A DNA stretch of 64,000 nucleotides, taken from contig CM053251.1 of assembly GCA_028583405.1 (NCBI GenBank), forward strand, positions 7,902,102 to 7,966,101, written 5' to 3'. Below, piece by piece: positions 19,341 to 39,923 of the stretch. The stretch comes from Pogonophryne albipinna. Lineage: Eukaryota > Chordata > Actinopteri > Perciformes > Artedidraconidae. Numbering within the stretch: the first letter of the stretch is position 1; the number at the start of each line of letters is the position of its first letter. The notes below the pieces were generated by a model. That model was given only the letters and a program-made list of their open reading frames with translations. It was not told the origin of the DNA and did no database searches. Made by a program: the position numbers and the translations under genes.

Positions 19341-20102
19341 TTAATTCTTAATTCCATTGGTTTCGTCGTGCATGAAAGATGTATTTTCATGATGAAAGGC
19401 ATTTCCATAAGTTGGGAAACTGTGTTTATCCAAAACGGTCTTTTTGTCATGGTCCAGAGAGAATTGCTTGATCTCAAAAGCATTGACTGGGAGCTTTTGC
19501 GATGAATTGACAGACATCTCAGTTTGAATGGCTTTATGAACAAATGGTTTCTGTGCAGGTTTCTGGATAATTGCCGGGAGGGCGGCGGGTTGATCCCTCT
19601 GGACCTTCTTGTCTTCCCACAATTTCAGCAGGCGGCGTTGATTATTTGTCATATCCTTGAGATTTTGCTGCAATGAATGCACTTGATCCTCTAAAAGTGT
19701 TTTAGATGTGACTGTGTTTGCCAACTCAGAGGTCAAATCATCAATGGTCAGACTCAGTTTGGCAGCCTTCTCCACAAGGGAACTGCACTCACGGTCCTTA
19801 TCTTGCATGTCATTGATTATGTCCTTTGTGGTCTTTCCAGTGAATTTAGGGTTGCACTCAAGTCCAATCTCAGTGCGAAGACCCTTCACTTGTTTCCTCA
19901 GCTCCTTGTTTTCAACCGTCAAGGTCTTCAGCTTCTGTTTCTGAGCATCAGTTGAACGCATCCTGGACTCATACTGTCTCAGTTTCTCTCTGAGAACACC
20001 TTCTCTGTGCATGGCATCATCTCTTTCCTTTCTGCATTTCTCCAAAAGTCTTAATGTCTCAAATTTTGACACTTTTTCACCTATCCCTTGTGAAGTGGCC
20101 AT
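19341..20102 (-). CDS. Unidentified single-exon coiled-coil protein, 253 residues
   Basis: One uninterrupted frame begins with an ATG in a strong context (AAGATGGCC). Residues about 10-165 are rich in Lys, Glu, Leu and Arg with heptad-like spacing, for example KFETLRLLEKCRKERDDAMH and KLKTLTVENKELRKQVKGL, and are predicted to form long coiled coils. The C-terminal 85 residues are less ordered and rich in Pro, Asn, Lys and His. No signal peptide or membrane segment is visible. Codon use and the long coherent frame argue for a real gene. It lies between ndc1 and yipf1, on the same strand as both. The lack of introns could mean an old retrocopy or a natively intronless gene. I do not recognise the family. 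Confidence 0.7.
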   Translation of the reverse strand: MATSQGIGEKVSKFETLRLLEKCRKERDDAMHREGVLREKLRQYESRMRSTDAQKQKLKTLTVENKELRKQVKGLRTEIGLECNPKFTGKTTKDIINDMQDKDRECSSLVEKAAKLSLTIDDLTSELANTVTSKTLLEDQVHSLQQNLKDMTNNQRRLLKLWEDKKVQRDQPAALPAIIQKPAQKPFVHKAIQTEMSVNSSQKLPVNAFEIKQFSLDHDKKTVLDKHSFPTYGNAFHHENTSFMHDETNGIKN

Positions 20103-22171
20103 CTTGTGGCAAATTCTCCAAATCAGAAAAAAGAAAATTAAAATGGCAATTGCTTCAAACTAATGTTATAACTCACAAGCTTTTCCAATAGTTCTTGCGC
20201 ATTATGTTGGTAAATCCACTTCGCAAGCTGGAGCAGCTACAGATGAGGCAGGTAACATTCCTCTAAGAGGGTTATCTGTTTGACACGCATCTCCTGTGTA
20301 ACTCAAAACTGGGGCTAGAATGACCATTAATTAGGGCGCCACCATCCATTGACACCGTTTCAAGTGACAAAATGTTTTTCCTAATTTGTTGATTAATCAG
20401 CAAACGTTGCCCCTGTTAATTAATGGAAATCATAAACTTAACAGAGTTCCCCCCTGCGTGCAATGTATTGGCCACACACTGTGTGCTTGTACACAGGATT
20501 ACATAAGTAACATTGTTCCACTGTGTGCATCCAAACAGTGACACAGTAGATCCTATCAGGCAGGACAGTTAAGATGGATGAGTTGGAAAACAGTAACAGC
20601 GTCCACTTTTAAAGTGAACGCTCTCTTTGAGATGTTGAAGTTATACCAATTAGGTACAATCTATCCCTTCAATATTTAAAATGTCCAACTGTTGAAATGT
20701 ACTGGCAGCTTTTACCGCTGTCAGGAGCGGGTAGAAGTCATAAATCACGTTGTCTAGACGTGTGGGAGCTTCGGTGAGTTTTCATACATATAAACTTATA
20801 CAAAAAAGGTGAACAAAAGTCGTGAACTAACATTTTATGCATTTATATGGTGCAACTGTTCAGGTTCACAAGGAGTTTTGAAGTAGAGAAAAATGGCAAA
20901 TATTAAATTCATATCTTTATGAAAAATAGTTAGTGTGTTAGATTGCCTTAAAACTATTTGAATATCTAATGTTGTTTAATGTACGTTACCCATGTATTAA
21001 AAGTTTGGTTTATAGTAGTATGTATTTTAATGTGAGTGAAAACAGTTTGCAAATAATCGGTTCATTTTGCGATTGAAAATTCACTCCGGTTAGACTGTAA
21101 ATATCTTTTTATAATACCATTATTATTGATGATTTTATCAAAAACATGGGTCCCACAAAGAACATATTTTATTTGTTTACCCATGAAACACTCATTGCAA
21201 ATGAACATATTCAATGTTATACATTTTATCAAATGCAGTTATTCAAAGTAAAAACCAATTATTTAAAAAAAGTTACACAATTGTAACAGCCTTGGACATT
21301 TAGAATGGGTCTTTGGCATTAGTTCGCGGCACTTATGGTTATATCAGAGAAAAGATGAGACAAAAATACTAAAATTGTTCATAATAAGTCCAAGTCTTGA
21401 ATTTCTCACTAACACCTGTTATTATTATGCTGTGAATAAAGAATCTTCATAACACAAAATTAACTAGCCAGTTCCCATTAATTGAGTATAAAAAATGTAT
21501 ATACAAAATCACTTTGATGCCACCAACATTACTGCATAGACTAGTTATTTAAGTACTTTGAAAAAAGGACTATATAGCAGAAAACTTCCATACTGCAAGA
21601 GATCATATATGTGCTGAGTAACACCATACCCCATGTATCTTTAAGGAAGCTGAGAACCCATCCCATTAGAAATAACATACTTAGTACCAGTGTTCATTTC
21701 CAGAGGTCATTCAATTGAAACAAGCATTGACACTGGGGTTTTAGGTCTTGGGCCAGAATGTCCGAGTGCAGGTGAAATCCAACCGACCCATTACTTCATC
21801 ACTGCAGCAACCTGATTCTCTCTAATAATGCAACAGGAGAACCTGCAATTTAAAAAAACATATAACACTTGGTTTGAAAAGAAGAAATCATGTAAAGGAA
21901 GTCCGGTGTCAGATGTGCTACTTTAGCAGGTTAGAAGAAAAAAAAAAACACTTGAGAAAAAACACTAATATAAGCCAACAGTGTAGTGCAGCTACTGCCA
22001 TAGCAGGAGGTCATTTTGTATGCCATTGCATGTGAATAAAACAAAGTCCATGAAAAGTACAAGGATGAGGAAGATGACACACACCTATCAGGTTATTAGT
22101 GTATGTACAAAAGGATCATGGCTTAAAAGGCTTGTGTGTCACTATTATTTACCTTTAGACAATGAAAGGCT
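20103..22171. other. Intergenic region and probable yipf1 3' untranslated region
   Basis: No gene was recognised. The part nearest yipf1 probably holds its 3' untranslated region. A minus-strand AATAAA lies at 21168-21173, about 1 kb past the stop. The sequence is AT-rich with no clear terminal repeats. The promoter of the coiled-coil gene should lie just above 20102. Confidence 0.4.
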
Positions 22172-24664
<2,493 letters not shown>

Positions 24665-25644
24665 TTACACGGATTCCCTGTCCGTGACGTGGAGCGTCTA
24701 ACAGGAACTTATCGGCAAGTTTATGTTTCACAAAGACGATCAAAAGTAATCTTAGCAAGCTGTTGGATAAAGAAACAACATTTGAAATAGCTTAACCCCA
24801 AGTTGACCGTGTCTGAATGATGGTTAAAAATGGTGTACTCTATGAGCAACACAGTGAAAAAGAAACAAAGTTATAAGTTAGCTCAAGTTAGCTACCAACT
24901 CCAAGTCCTCACTTGACAGCTCACCAACAATTACATTAGCTAACTTAATAACATCATTTTCAGACTGGGTAAACATATCAAGACAGCCTCTGTTTTATTA
25001 ACAAATATAGTGCACAGTATCAGTTATTTTCTGAACAATTAATGCTTACCAAATTATCTATTAGCACCTCTCAAAAGCATTTAATTTCTCTCAGCTAGGT
25101 TAGCGTTGGCCGGAACCGGATATATATGGGCATGTCAACAAGCCTTCTTCCTGTATCGAAACCTTTTCAAAGTAAGATATTGAACCTTTTCAATTTAAAA
25201 TATAATTAACTGTTTCATGATGGGTTGCATAACATATTTGTATAAGTTAATATATGCAAGATATCTGCTATCTATTTTGAGTTTTGGGGGATCTTGAAAT
25301 AAGTTTATATTAGCATTGGGCTTTTATTTTGAAGTTATGAAGCAAAGACCACCACCACCAACTGTGTGAACGGTAGGCTACGGAACTCGAAGTACTTTAC
25401 TCTGATACAAGCATAAGTTGTAAATAACTTGGCTTTATAAGCCAAATAAGATGAGAAAAGAACGCAGATAATAGAAGACACTCACATAGGACTTGTGGGT
25501 CCTTTTTGATCATGGTTTTAGCTCATTCAACGACCATGGATTAGCTCTCAAGCGAGGTACTTTTTTTTTTTTAATGCTTAAGTTGTTTTTGAACGCAACT
25601 TGGAAGCTGACTTTTGTGCATCTGTTAAGAGTGTCCTTCTTACA
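24665..25644. promoter_or_regulatory. Shared yipf1 / lrrc42 promoter region
   Basis: The interval lies between two divergent genes and should carry both promoters and 5' untranslated exons. A GCCGGAACCGGATATAT stretch near 25110-25126 contains an ETS-like CCGGA word on each strand. Before the lrrc42 start an acceptor-like ...CTTCTTACAG ends at 25645, suggesting a non-coding first exon upstream. The rest is AT-rich and unremarkable. Confidence 0.45.
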
Positions 25645-25665
25645 GGAAAACAAAAATACGTTAAG

Positions 25666-27490
25666 ATGGAAAATAGCGCCATTTATGTCCGAGAAAGAGG
25701 AAACCTTCGTCGTGTCAGTGACATAGTCCTGGCCCAGCCAAAGCCTGTGTCATCATGCAGAAGGACAAATCCCTTTGTGCTGAGAAAAGAGAACTTTATA
25801 TTCACCTACAATGCAGAGGGAAGTCTGAGATACACAACCAAATCTCTCTTTGACATCACTCTGTTATTCGTAGCTGACAACATTCACCATGTGGACTCTC
25901 TGGTGGGCTTCCCTGATCAAATAGGAGACAGACTGTTTGCAGCAGCAGAAGAGAATCGTGTATTTTTAAACGCAGACATTTCCTCAAAAGCCCTTCAGTT
26001 ATTCAGTGACGCTTATGGGGAGATGGTGCTTGGATCCCTCTGTCTGAGAAATAGGTCAGTTATCATGCCAACATATATCCAGCCTCACAGTTTGATGTGC
26101 CCGAGACAGAAACAGCATGTTATGTCATTTTCATTTCTGCAGATTTCCACTCTTGCATGAGAGGATGGATGAAATAAAAACATTTCATAGTCTGAAGTGT
26201 CTGGATCTGTTTGGCTGCAGACTGGGTGATGATCATGAGATATTCCAGCATTTAACATCATCAAGCTCATTGGCAAGGTAATACTTGATTTGTCAGTCCC
26301 AAAGATATGATGTGGAAAATATATGAAGCTATGTTACTAACAATTCTGCCTTTCATTTTCAGCAGCCTAATGCAGCTTTCCATTGGCGGTAACAGGCTGT
26401 CAGACGTGGGCCTTCAAAGATTTACTGCACCTATTCGGATGCTGAGGAAAGGACTGGACTGTCTTCAGTTACTTGACGTTTCCTGTTAGTAACCAAACTA
26501 TTTTCCCATTTTAGTGCAGATACTACCACCTCCACAATTAAAACGGGTTCAGATTCATCATTACCTGTTTAATAATTCTTATTTTTCCTGCACAGATAAC
26601 CCTATATCAGTCAGGGCTTTAAGATACATCACATGCTTCCCCAAACTTGAAAATCTTGATGTATCTGGGACCAGTGTGAAGGTACGACACTAACTAATGT
26701 GCATTACGTTTAGCTGCAAATTATTGTGATGCTGACATCTAAATGTTATTTATACTTCTAGCTTGGCACAGGATTGAAGACCACCATATGGGACCTGTTG
26801 GGGCTAATTTATTCTGAGAAATCACTAGACCGCTTTGATCACTCGAGATGTAAAACAGAAGGCTGGGCAGAGCAGGTAAATATATTCAGACAATGATTAA
26901 AGGAAACACGTGTCTGTAATGTAAGCACTGTTCTTCAAATAAAGGCTAAATGTTGCAATTTAGTGCTGGTTCACATCTCATGAATAAATGCATTGTTTCC
27001 TTTCCAGGTGGTAAACCAGTGGGAAACAAATAACTCACAAATGCCAAAACTGAAGAGAATGGATGAATCCAGAACATCAGCACTTCACTTTTGTAAGTTT
27101 ATTTTACCTTACATTCCCATTGTAATACTTTTTAGAATTAATGATGATGACACGGTGTCTAAGACAGACTTTACAGTGTTTGTTTTTGTTGTAGTTGGCA
27201 GGCAGAAGTTTGTCAGAGACGTACTGAATGCAGCACCCTTGGTATGCGAGAGCGAGGAAGAGACCCAGAGAGAGAGACTGCATTTCTTCAGACCTGCAGC
27301 AAACAGTCACATACCTGAGAAACAGACTCCTTCCACAACAAATCAACAAGGCAAACCTTCCTGGTACAATATCAAAAAAAGGCAGCGTCAGTCAGAGAGG
27401 TGTGACAGTTCACGTCAAAGTCCTCCAACCAAACGTCTTCCCTCTTCAGCTCTTACTGCAGAGGACCTTGACTTGTTGAACAACTACTGA
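25666..27490 (+). CDS. lrrc42: Leucine-rich repeat-containing protein 42
   Basis: Coding exons: 25666-26054, 26143-26277, 26363-26484, 26596-26681, 26762-26875, 27008-27092, 27195-27490. They join in phase to 408 residues (human about 428). I chose the ATG at 25666, just after the acceptor near 25645. An in-frame ATG at 25600 lies upstream of that acceptor, in sequence likely to be intron. Landmarks are NFIFTYNAEGSLRYTTKSLF, HHVDSLVGFPDQIGDRLF, LRR strands LKCLDLFGCRLGD, LMQLSIGGNRLSDVGL, LQLLDVSYNPIS and LENLDVSG near residues 140-255, then FDHSRCKTEGWAEQV. The C-terminal tail is polar and basic and ends TAEDLDLLNNY, like the human LLNSY end. The molecular function is poorly known. AATAAA at 27651-27656 probably ends the transcript. 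Confidence 0.94.
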
Positions 27491-27650
27491 ACTATTCGCC
27501 CTCGTAGCATGTCACAAAGAGCAGAGAGCAGCTTTGGTATGCAGGTTAACTGGTAACACATAAGTACAAATTACAATAATGTTTTTTAAGATGATTCAAA
27601 CTGATGAACCGTCTTGGATACAGGTGGTGTTATGTATATATATTTTTATA

Positions 27651-27656
27651 AATAAA
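27651..27656 (+). promoter_or_regulatory. Polyadenylation signal of lrrc42
   Basis: AATAAA lies 161 bases past the lrrc42 stop, followed by GT/T-rich sequence (gtttagtattttgtacgtc). Confidence 0.65.
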
Positions 27657-27679
27657 GTTTAGTATTTTGTACGTCTCCA

Positions 27680-29960
27680 TGTCCTTGCCTTTAATTTTGC
27701 TGTTTGGAAACGGTCTAGATGATTTTTGAACAGTGCACTTAATACGAAATATGGCAATTGTTTTGCCTATTGCATCAATACTTAATTACTTACAGGGCAA
27801 GGTGGAATATTGCAGTGAAACAGCTCCATGCTAACAGTGTTTGACATTGATTCTAATATTTAAACAGAATTTGCTTAGGAATACGCAGCACTGAAACCCG
27901 GTGTCAACAGCAGCGGCTAGACCTCTGGACTGGAGGGCTGTGACTAACATGGTTTTATGCCACAACCAAAAAAATTTTTAATTTCCAAATTTATATTCCT
28001 CAGCCCGAATTGATACAAGCGACACCACTTTAGGCAATTTATCACACTTTGCAAAGCTCCTTAAGCCACAAAACGCTTTATACATCATCTTTTTTCACAT
28101 ATGCAAGACCTGTAAACAGACTTTGATGTATTAAATCGGTGCAGTTCCGCTGTAAATCAAATTACCACACAGTAAACCTGGAGGCTAGGTAGTATTCCAA
28201 CACAGAAACACAGTATGCAGCACAGAGTTGGAGAAAAAGAGGGTTAATAGGGGGTCTAGCGGATATTTTGTGTGTGTGCTGGCCACCCAGCAGGTTCATT
28301 CAGCCATGAATAACATGTCTTTGAAATGCCACCATAGAGCAGTCCTCACACTCTTTTAAGTCATGCCATATTTAAGATATTTACACTAAAGCCAAAAATG
28401 GCTACGTAAACTGTAGCTGTTGATTTAAAAAATATAAGATTGTACCTTAGATTATAATTCCAGTGCAAGGGTAAACATGTGTTATGATTCATAACTAACA
28501 GCACACAAGCCCCAAGACAGTTGACTTGTCACTACACCAGGGGCGGTTCTAGAGGGGGGCCAGTGCCCCCCTAACCTGACCTCTGACCCCCCTGTGGCCC
28601 CCCTAACAATGAAAAGTTTTTTTTAAATGTATATTTTCTGGTACTCGGTTTGCCAAAAACCGCAGGATTTTGTTGCTGTAATGTGAGATTGTGCAGACAC
28701 CCTTATGTAAAGTAGAGATGTAACTGTTCATTGCCTTTATTTTTATATAAATATGGTGTGAGTGCAAACATTGCACTATAACTTAAGCTGAAGCTAACAG
28801 TAATAACTATAAGATCTATCTGAAATAAATAAGTGTACTGAAACAAATACCAATAACTGTATTGCATTGTTTTCTTATGCGCAATTACTTCATACTGTCT
28901 AGTTCTCTTTTTCGTCCTGCATTTATTGTGCCCCCCTCAGAAAATAACTGGCCCCCCAGTGGCCCCCCCAGTCAAATTGGTCTAGAACCGCCACTGCACT
29001 ACACAGGAAACTAGTGCTATTCTAACTGTAACTGCTATAACTAAATGACTAAGTGTAATGATTTTAATTGGAAGCAGTCACTAGAGCTTTAAATGTGCTG
29101 CAGATCATGCTCAAATGTTAGCAGCATGTTCACTGTAATCATAGAGGCTGGAGATCCAAAGATGACATTTACAGCAGTGTGACTTGATCAAGAAATATGG
29201 TATCATACTGAAGTTTAGTTTGACTTTTTAAGGACATTTTTCAGATTTAAAACAAGGAGTATTTTAGGAATGTATCCCCTTGAAATGTATGACGTTGGTT
29301 ACTTTTACGGCTACATTGTTTTGTTCAAAATGTGTTTACCAATTGAGTCCAATTCCAAAGCTAGAGCATAAAACAATTGAAAAAAAGTCTCAATTATGTC
29401 AATCCATTGTATTTAATTCTGATCCATCATTAAAAGAACAGACAACAGTAAAGCAGGAAAGACATACTGTGTGTACCGTCACCATTAGTTAAGATAAAGA
29501 GCATACAATTTTATTGTAAAATTCAATATCATCTGTAAATCATAGCAGTAAAACATGAACAAACAGGGAGAGTCTGCAATATTAGCACAATCTTACTTAA
29601 AAGTTGAGGGTATGGGATTAAACCTGTATCACTTCAAGTCACAAATAGTTCATTTAAACATTTTTCAAGAAAACAAGCACACCAACACCACCAGCTAACG
29701 CACACATTGAATTTAAAGAAAACTTCCAAAACATTTGACTGCTGCCATCACCATATTATAATGCCTCAATTATACCAATATACAGAAAAAAAACCTTTAT
29801 TAATCTAATTTAGAAAGCATTAATAAAGGAGACATTATATCAGTAATGCAGTTACTCCTGTTTAGACCAAAGGAAGCACGTATCTTGTGCCAGAGGATAA
29901 CAATCAACTAAAGATTATTCATTAAAAGAGGAAATTGCTTCTTTGCTACAGCTTTGGCTT
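27680..29960. other. Intergenic region and probable tmem59 3' untranslated region
   Basis: No gene was seen between the convergent lrrc42 and tmem59. It contains the hAT-like element at 28538-28996. A minus-strand AATAAA at 29510-29515, about 450 bases past the tmem59 stop, may end tmem59. The remainder is AT-rich spacer. Confidence 0.45.
28530..29004. mobile_element. hAT-like miniature element with exact 8-bp target duplication
   Basis: The element body is 28538-28996 (459 bp). The ends are CAGGGGCGGTTCTAGA and its near-complement TCTAGAACCGCCACTG. CACTACAC flanks both sides exactly (28530-28537 and 28997-29004). Sub-ends are C-rich on one strand (repeated GGCCCCCC words) around an AT-rich core. 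No coding capacity was seen. Confidence 0.88.
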
Positions 29961-32760
<2,800 letters not shown>

Positions 32761-33495
32761 TTTGTCTGCGAAAACCTAAACAAACAACACGCTCTTCTTC
32801 CTCCTCCCTAATCGGCCTGTTATATCACGGGAACTCTGCCTCACGCGAGACTTCCTGAATGTTTTGCTGTGTTTGTGTGTTCCTCGTAAACTGTTAAATC
32901 CTTCACATGATAGATAATTAAACAACAAATTGGGTGAGAATCAGCATGTTTTTATTTTATGAACCAACAATGTTTTATTTTCATGAATTTTAGGAGATAC
33001 CTAGATAATTAAAAAAGGAATTCAAATTAAGAGTTAATGTTACACAGAGAATAAGAAACACTGAATATTGAAGCTTTTGTAGTTTAATAATATTACAATT
33101 TTCTTTCTGAATTCATTCTTATCATTTGTATGTATTGCACAATACTTTTCGCACAATTTACTTTCCATCTTGTTGGTTCGGGTTCAACAAGCATACTGGT
33201 ATTCTGGTAATTTCTCCAGCACCTGAAGGCAACATCGGTTGCTACTGTTTACTAGCAATTCAGCTGCAGCTAGCAATACTAACCAAACGGATTGTCACAG
33301 TTGTGGTTATGAAGGAAACTTGTAATTAGTGTAGTATGAAGGAATGACTTGAATCAAGCTGACAATGGCTTCAATTCACTGAATGTCTGAGGAGATTAGA
33401 GTTAGCTGGGCAACATTATACCTAAGTGCTAACAGCAGTCTTTATCAATTTGCCTGTCTTAATCTAATAGGTATCTTGCTACTTTGTTTTTGAAG
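32761..33495. promoter_or_regulatory. Shared tmem59 / tceanc2 promoter region
   Basis: The interval lies between divergent genes. The 100 bases next to tmem59 contain TCACGCGAGA near 32842, which resembles the TCTCGCGAGA element often found in bidirectional promoters. The tceanc2 side is AT-rich. An acceptor-like TTTTTGAAG immediately precedes the tceanc2 ATG, so a non-coding first exon may exist. Confidence 0.45.
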
Positions 33496-35119
<1,624 letters not shown>

Positions 35120-35473
35120 CTGGTCTAAAGACCTCTGGTTGGTTTTACTTGAACATTGCCAATCTTTTTGATGCATTTGATTTTTTTATCTTTTTATTAT
35201 TTTCTGTAAAGGAGATAAAAAATATGTTTACACTTTGTGGCACATCAGCAACCTTACACCGTTTCATAACTGAATGTAAAACACAGTCAAGAATAATTTA
35301 TTGTTGATGGTGATGATAATGCCGTCTTTTATCTGGAATCATAGACGTTTTTTGTAAATGATGTGTTTTTATACTATTGGTGAACATTTTTTTATAAAAA
35401 AAATATGATTGAAAATATGCCAACTTAAGCATTTGAGTCCTCTTTTGTCATATAAGATCATTAACATATATTA
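35120..35473. other. Gap between convergent tceanc2 and cdcp2 stops
   Basis: This stretch should hold both 3' untranslated regions. A minus-strand AATAAA at 35297-35302 is a candidate signal for cdcp2 and would lie inside the tceanc2 3' region if that reaches it. Poly-T and poly-A runs occur at 35180-35220 and 35385-35405. Confidence 0.45.
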
Positions 35474-38899
<3,426 letters not shown>

Positions 38900-39415
38900 T
38901 GCTATTGTTGATTCTGCTTTTGTCACGCCTTAGCTACAACAACAGCAAAGACAAACAACAGCAGCGTCAGAGCACACAGCCTTGAGACATCAGCAGCGGT
39001 GCCTGTAGAGGTAATAGGACTTTGAAAAATTCATCCACAGCCTGAATGAGAAACCCGATACCAACGTAGCCCACGCTTTGGCCTCTTTGCTACATTTTAA
39101 TGACTGATACCCAATGAGCATGAGTGGCTTGTCAGGACAGTGCTTGGAGAGTTGCTATACATTTTTAATGATAGTCTCTCTCTCACACACACACACACAC
39201 ACTGAACACCAGCTGCAAGTATAGTTGATAAAAGAGACAGGAAGAAAGAGAGGCGGATGATCACATTTGTCACTTATATAAATGGCTTCATTAGAGCAAT
39301 GTGAGAGAGAGGAGCCCAGAACTATTGATGTCTTGGAGTAAGGGGCACTGTGTAGAAAAGCAGCTCACGCACGACACACAGACTCCAACATCTCTCCTTT
39401 GAATGGGTATGTAAG
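38900..39415. other. cdcp2 5' flank with short CA repeat
   Basis: No gene was seen. A short (CA)n tract lies at about 39184-39202. The cdcp2 promoter should be here, before the piggyBac element. Confidence 0.4.
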
Positions 39416-39436
39416 TCTACCCTTTGTGTGGTGTTC

Positions 39437-39629
39437 GGGTCAAATTGACCCGACTTCCATTTTCAATGAATACAAAAAAATATAAGGATATTTTCGTTCA
39501 ACATGAAACTCAATGGCCGGGGCTTATTTATTGTGAAGGACATGTGGAATTGTTTTTATTTTTTTTCCACTTATGAAATGCCCACCCGCATTTATGTCCT
39601 TCATAAGAGGTTTGGGTCAATCTGACCCG
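39437..39629. repeat. Two near-palindromic GGGTCAA-TTGACCC motifs, left end of piggyBac
   Basis: gggtcaaattgaccc at 39437-39451 and gggtcaatctgaccc at 39615-39629 are near-palindromes. A third copy, gggtcaatttgaccc, lies at the right end (42387-42401). Placement at both ends suggests transposase binding sites; this is inference. Confidence 0.6.
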
Positions 39630-39685
39630 CATACAATACCAGGACAGAGAGACGGAGAAAAACACAGAGAAACACACAAACTAAA

Positions 39686-39827
<142 letters not shown>

Positions 39828-39923
39828 CCCCCTCGCACCTGCACCCCAGAGGAGGGACTAAACAGAGACATAAGCTCAGTGTAGTAACAGTGTAGTGCAG
39901 AACTACAATTATCTACCAGCAAA

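Noticed and set aside
25600..25665. Upstream in-frame ATG that would extend LRRC42 by 22 residues
   Set aside because: A good acceptor near 25645 lies between it and the conserved start, so this stretch is more likely intron; the added residues do not resemble the family.
38900..38926. Possible 9-residue upstream extension of CDCP2
   Set aside because: The position is not an ATG, and the downstream ATG begins a well-formed signal peptide.
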